Of a DNA stretch of 5,816 nucleotides, positions 4,765 through 5,816 are shown piece by piece. This stretch comes from Actinomycetes bacterium (lineage in GTDB: Bacteria; Actinomycetota; Actinomycetes; Propionibacteriales; Propionibacteriaceae). The notes beneath the pieces are model-generated. The model saw only the letters and a program-made list of their open reading frames with translations. It had not been told where the DNA came from and made no database searches. The stretch covers positions 1-5,816 of the forward strand of contig WQUE01000106.1 of the NCBI GenBank assembly GCA_009785885.1, written 5' to 3'. The first letter of the stretch is position 1, and each line of letters begins with the position of its first letter. Both the position numbers and the translations under genes were made by a program.

Positions 4765-5816
4765 AGCGAACCCATCGGATCCCACAGCGGCAGGACGATC
4801 GGCGTCGCGCCGTCCAGCTTGGCGCGCCACTCGTCGGACAGATCCGACAGCGGGACCGCCACCTCGAACACGTGCTCGCAGAACCAGTTCGCGTTCATCG
4901 TGTCGAAGCCCTTGTCGGCGATGTCGGGGCCCCACGAGTTCTCGACGCGGAAGCGGCGCGCGGTGCCGTCGTCCATCAGGTCGACCCCGGTGAACAGCAT
5001 CGCGTGGTTCATGGCCTCCTCGCCGAACGTCATCCGGTCCGACTTGTTCATCGACAGGGACACGCCGTAGAACGCGTCGAAGTCGTGGAGCTTCTCGTCC
5101 CAGTAGCCGAGCGTGCGGTCGAACTGCTGGCCGCAGTCGCACCCGAACCACACGGGCTGGCCGTCCACGATGCGCTTGGAGGCCAGCTCGCGAAGCATCT
5201 CGGCGGGCGCATTGAGGTAGGTCACCGGGCGTCCGCCGACGACGTTGCCGAGGCGGTCGACGGTGAACACGGCACCGTACGGCGAGGTCGGGCGCGGGTC
5301 GTTGACGAGGCACACGTACTGCGCCAGGTCGATGTCGACGACCTTCGCCGCGAACTCCTGAGGCGTCATTTCGCCCTCACGGTGGAAGTTCTTGTCCTTG
5401 TCGCGCCACTGCCAGATGAACGACGCCGGCGGGGTGCCCAGGTGGATCGCCAGCACGCGGTACACCTGCTTCATCAGGTTGCGGCGCACCGCGTCGACGT
5501 CGTCACCGTTCGCGACGGCCGCGCGCACGTCGCGGGCGCCCCGGCGCAGCAGGGCCGCGAGCGAGGCGTTCATCGACCGGGTGTTGGAGGACGACTCGGT
5601 CTCGGGCATCGCGTACTTCGGCAGCAGGCCGTGCTTCAGCACCAGCGACACGAACATGTCCCACTGGCCGCCGTCGTTCGTCGGGTCGCGCAGCAACTCG
5701 TGGACCGTGCGCTCGTCGATGTCGCGATCGGCCAGGTCGATCATCGCGGTGAGGAACCAGTTGGCCTTCTCCAGCTTGTCCCAGAAGTGGAGGTAGTTCT
5801 GGCTGAACTCGAACGA
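4755..5816 (-). CDS. pepC: PepC-type aminopeptidase C (C1B / bleomycin hydrolase family), C-terminal part (partial)
   Basis: The last 353 codons of a cytosolic cysteine aminopeptidase of family C1B, which trims N-terminal residues from peptides and forms hexameric barrels in studied members. The frame is open to the right edge; its first visible residues, SFEFSQNYLHFWDKLEKANW, match the segment that follows the catalytic-cysteine helix in PepC. Roughly 90 to 100 N-terminal residues, including the catalytic Cys, are therefore missing, and the ATG at 5744 is internal rather than the start. The catalytic His is visible in MNHAMLFTGVDL (His codon 5004-5006) and the catalytic Asn in RVENSWG (Asn codon 4938-4940). 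WFGCDCGQQFDR is also typical. The C-terminus LWDPMGSLAD corresponds to the conserved C-terminal arm that enters the active site and restricts the enzyme to aminopeptidase action. It converges on sanA with 4 bases between the stops. No link to the envelope genes is apparent. Confidence 0.93.
   Translation of the reverse strand, partial: SFEFSQNYLHFWDKLEKANWFLTAMIDLADRDIDERTVHELLRDPTNDGGQWDMFVSLVLKHGLLPKYAMPETESSSNTRSMNASLAALLRRGARDVRAAVANGDDVDAVRRNLMKQVYRVLAIHLGTPPASFIWQWRDKDKNFHREGEMTPQEFAAKVVDIDLAQYVCLVNDPRPTSPYGAVFTVDRLGNVVGGRPVTYLNAPAEMLRELASKRIVDGQPVWFGCDCGQQFDRTLGYWDEKLHDFDAFYGVSLSMNKSDRMTFGEEAMNHAMLFTGVDLMDDGTARRFRVENSWGPDIADKGFDTMNANWFCEHVFEVAVPLSDLSDEWRAKLDGATPIVLPLWDPMGSLAD

Noticed and set aside
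2662..5070. 802-codon plus-strand open frame spanning the LCP gene, sanA and part of pepC
   Set aside because: It crosses three recognised genes in the wrong frame, and its translation is low-complexity Ala/Gly/Arg with no domain.
5392..5796. 134-codon plus-strand frame at the right edge
   Set aside because: It is antisense to the clearly recognisable PepC coding sequence and has no domain features.

Overview
The window is very GC-rich, strongly GC-biased at third codon positions and densely packed with genes. Three things point to an actinobacterium: a DUF2510 membrane protein, an LCP (LytR-CpsA-Psr) protein of the actinobacterial subtype, and TANNNT -10 elements placed for leaderless or nearly leaderless transcription. 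The pairing of an AldA-like aldehyde dehydrogenase with a PepC-type aminopeptidase would suit a fermentative, peptide-using member such as the Propionibacteriaceae, but that placement is a guess. No tRNA, rRNA, CRISPR array, insertion sequence or phage gene was seen, and the longest stretch without a gene is about 138 bases.

Layout from left to right: (1) the first 139 codons of an AldA-type lactaldehyde/glycolaldehyde dehydrogenase on the minus strand, running off the left edge; (2) a 138-base gap with a candidate terminator and the dehydrogenase's promoter region and RBS; (3) a minus-strand single-pass membrane protein with an N-terminal DUF2510 motif and an extracytoplasmic domain of unknown function; (4) a large minus-strand LCP-domain protein of about 834 residues with a long disordered and coiled-coil cytoplasmic half, three membrane helices and an extracytoplasmic LCP domain; (5) a 101-base divergent promoter region; (6) a plus-strand SanA/DUF218 membrane protein; (7) the C-terminal 353 codons of a PepC/bleomycin-hydrolase family peptidase on the minus strand, converging on sanA with only 4 bases between the stop codons and a shared palindrome.

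Genes 3, 4 and 6 look like a small cell-envelope group: LCP proteins attach glycopolymers to peptidoglycan, SanA is an envelope-barrier protein, and the DUF2510 protein presents an exported domain. The LCP gene is the most unusual object. Its domain fold signature is intact, but at least five of the eight positions that normally bind magnesium and the lipid pyrophosphate are substituted. It may therefore be a non-catalytic scaffold or a divergent enzyme. Its cytoplasmic half carries a rod-like repeat region built from duplicated 22- and 18-codon units. The flanking dehydrogenase and peptidase appear to be metabolic neighbours with no obvious link to the envelope group.
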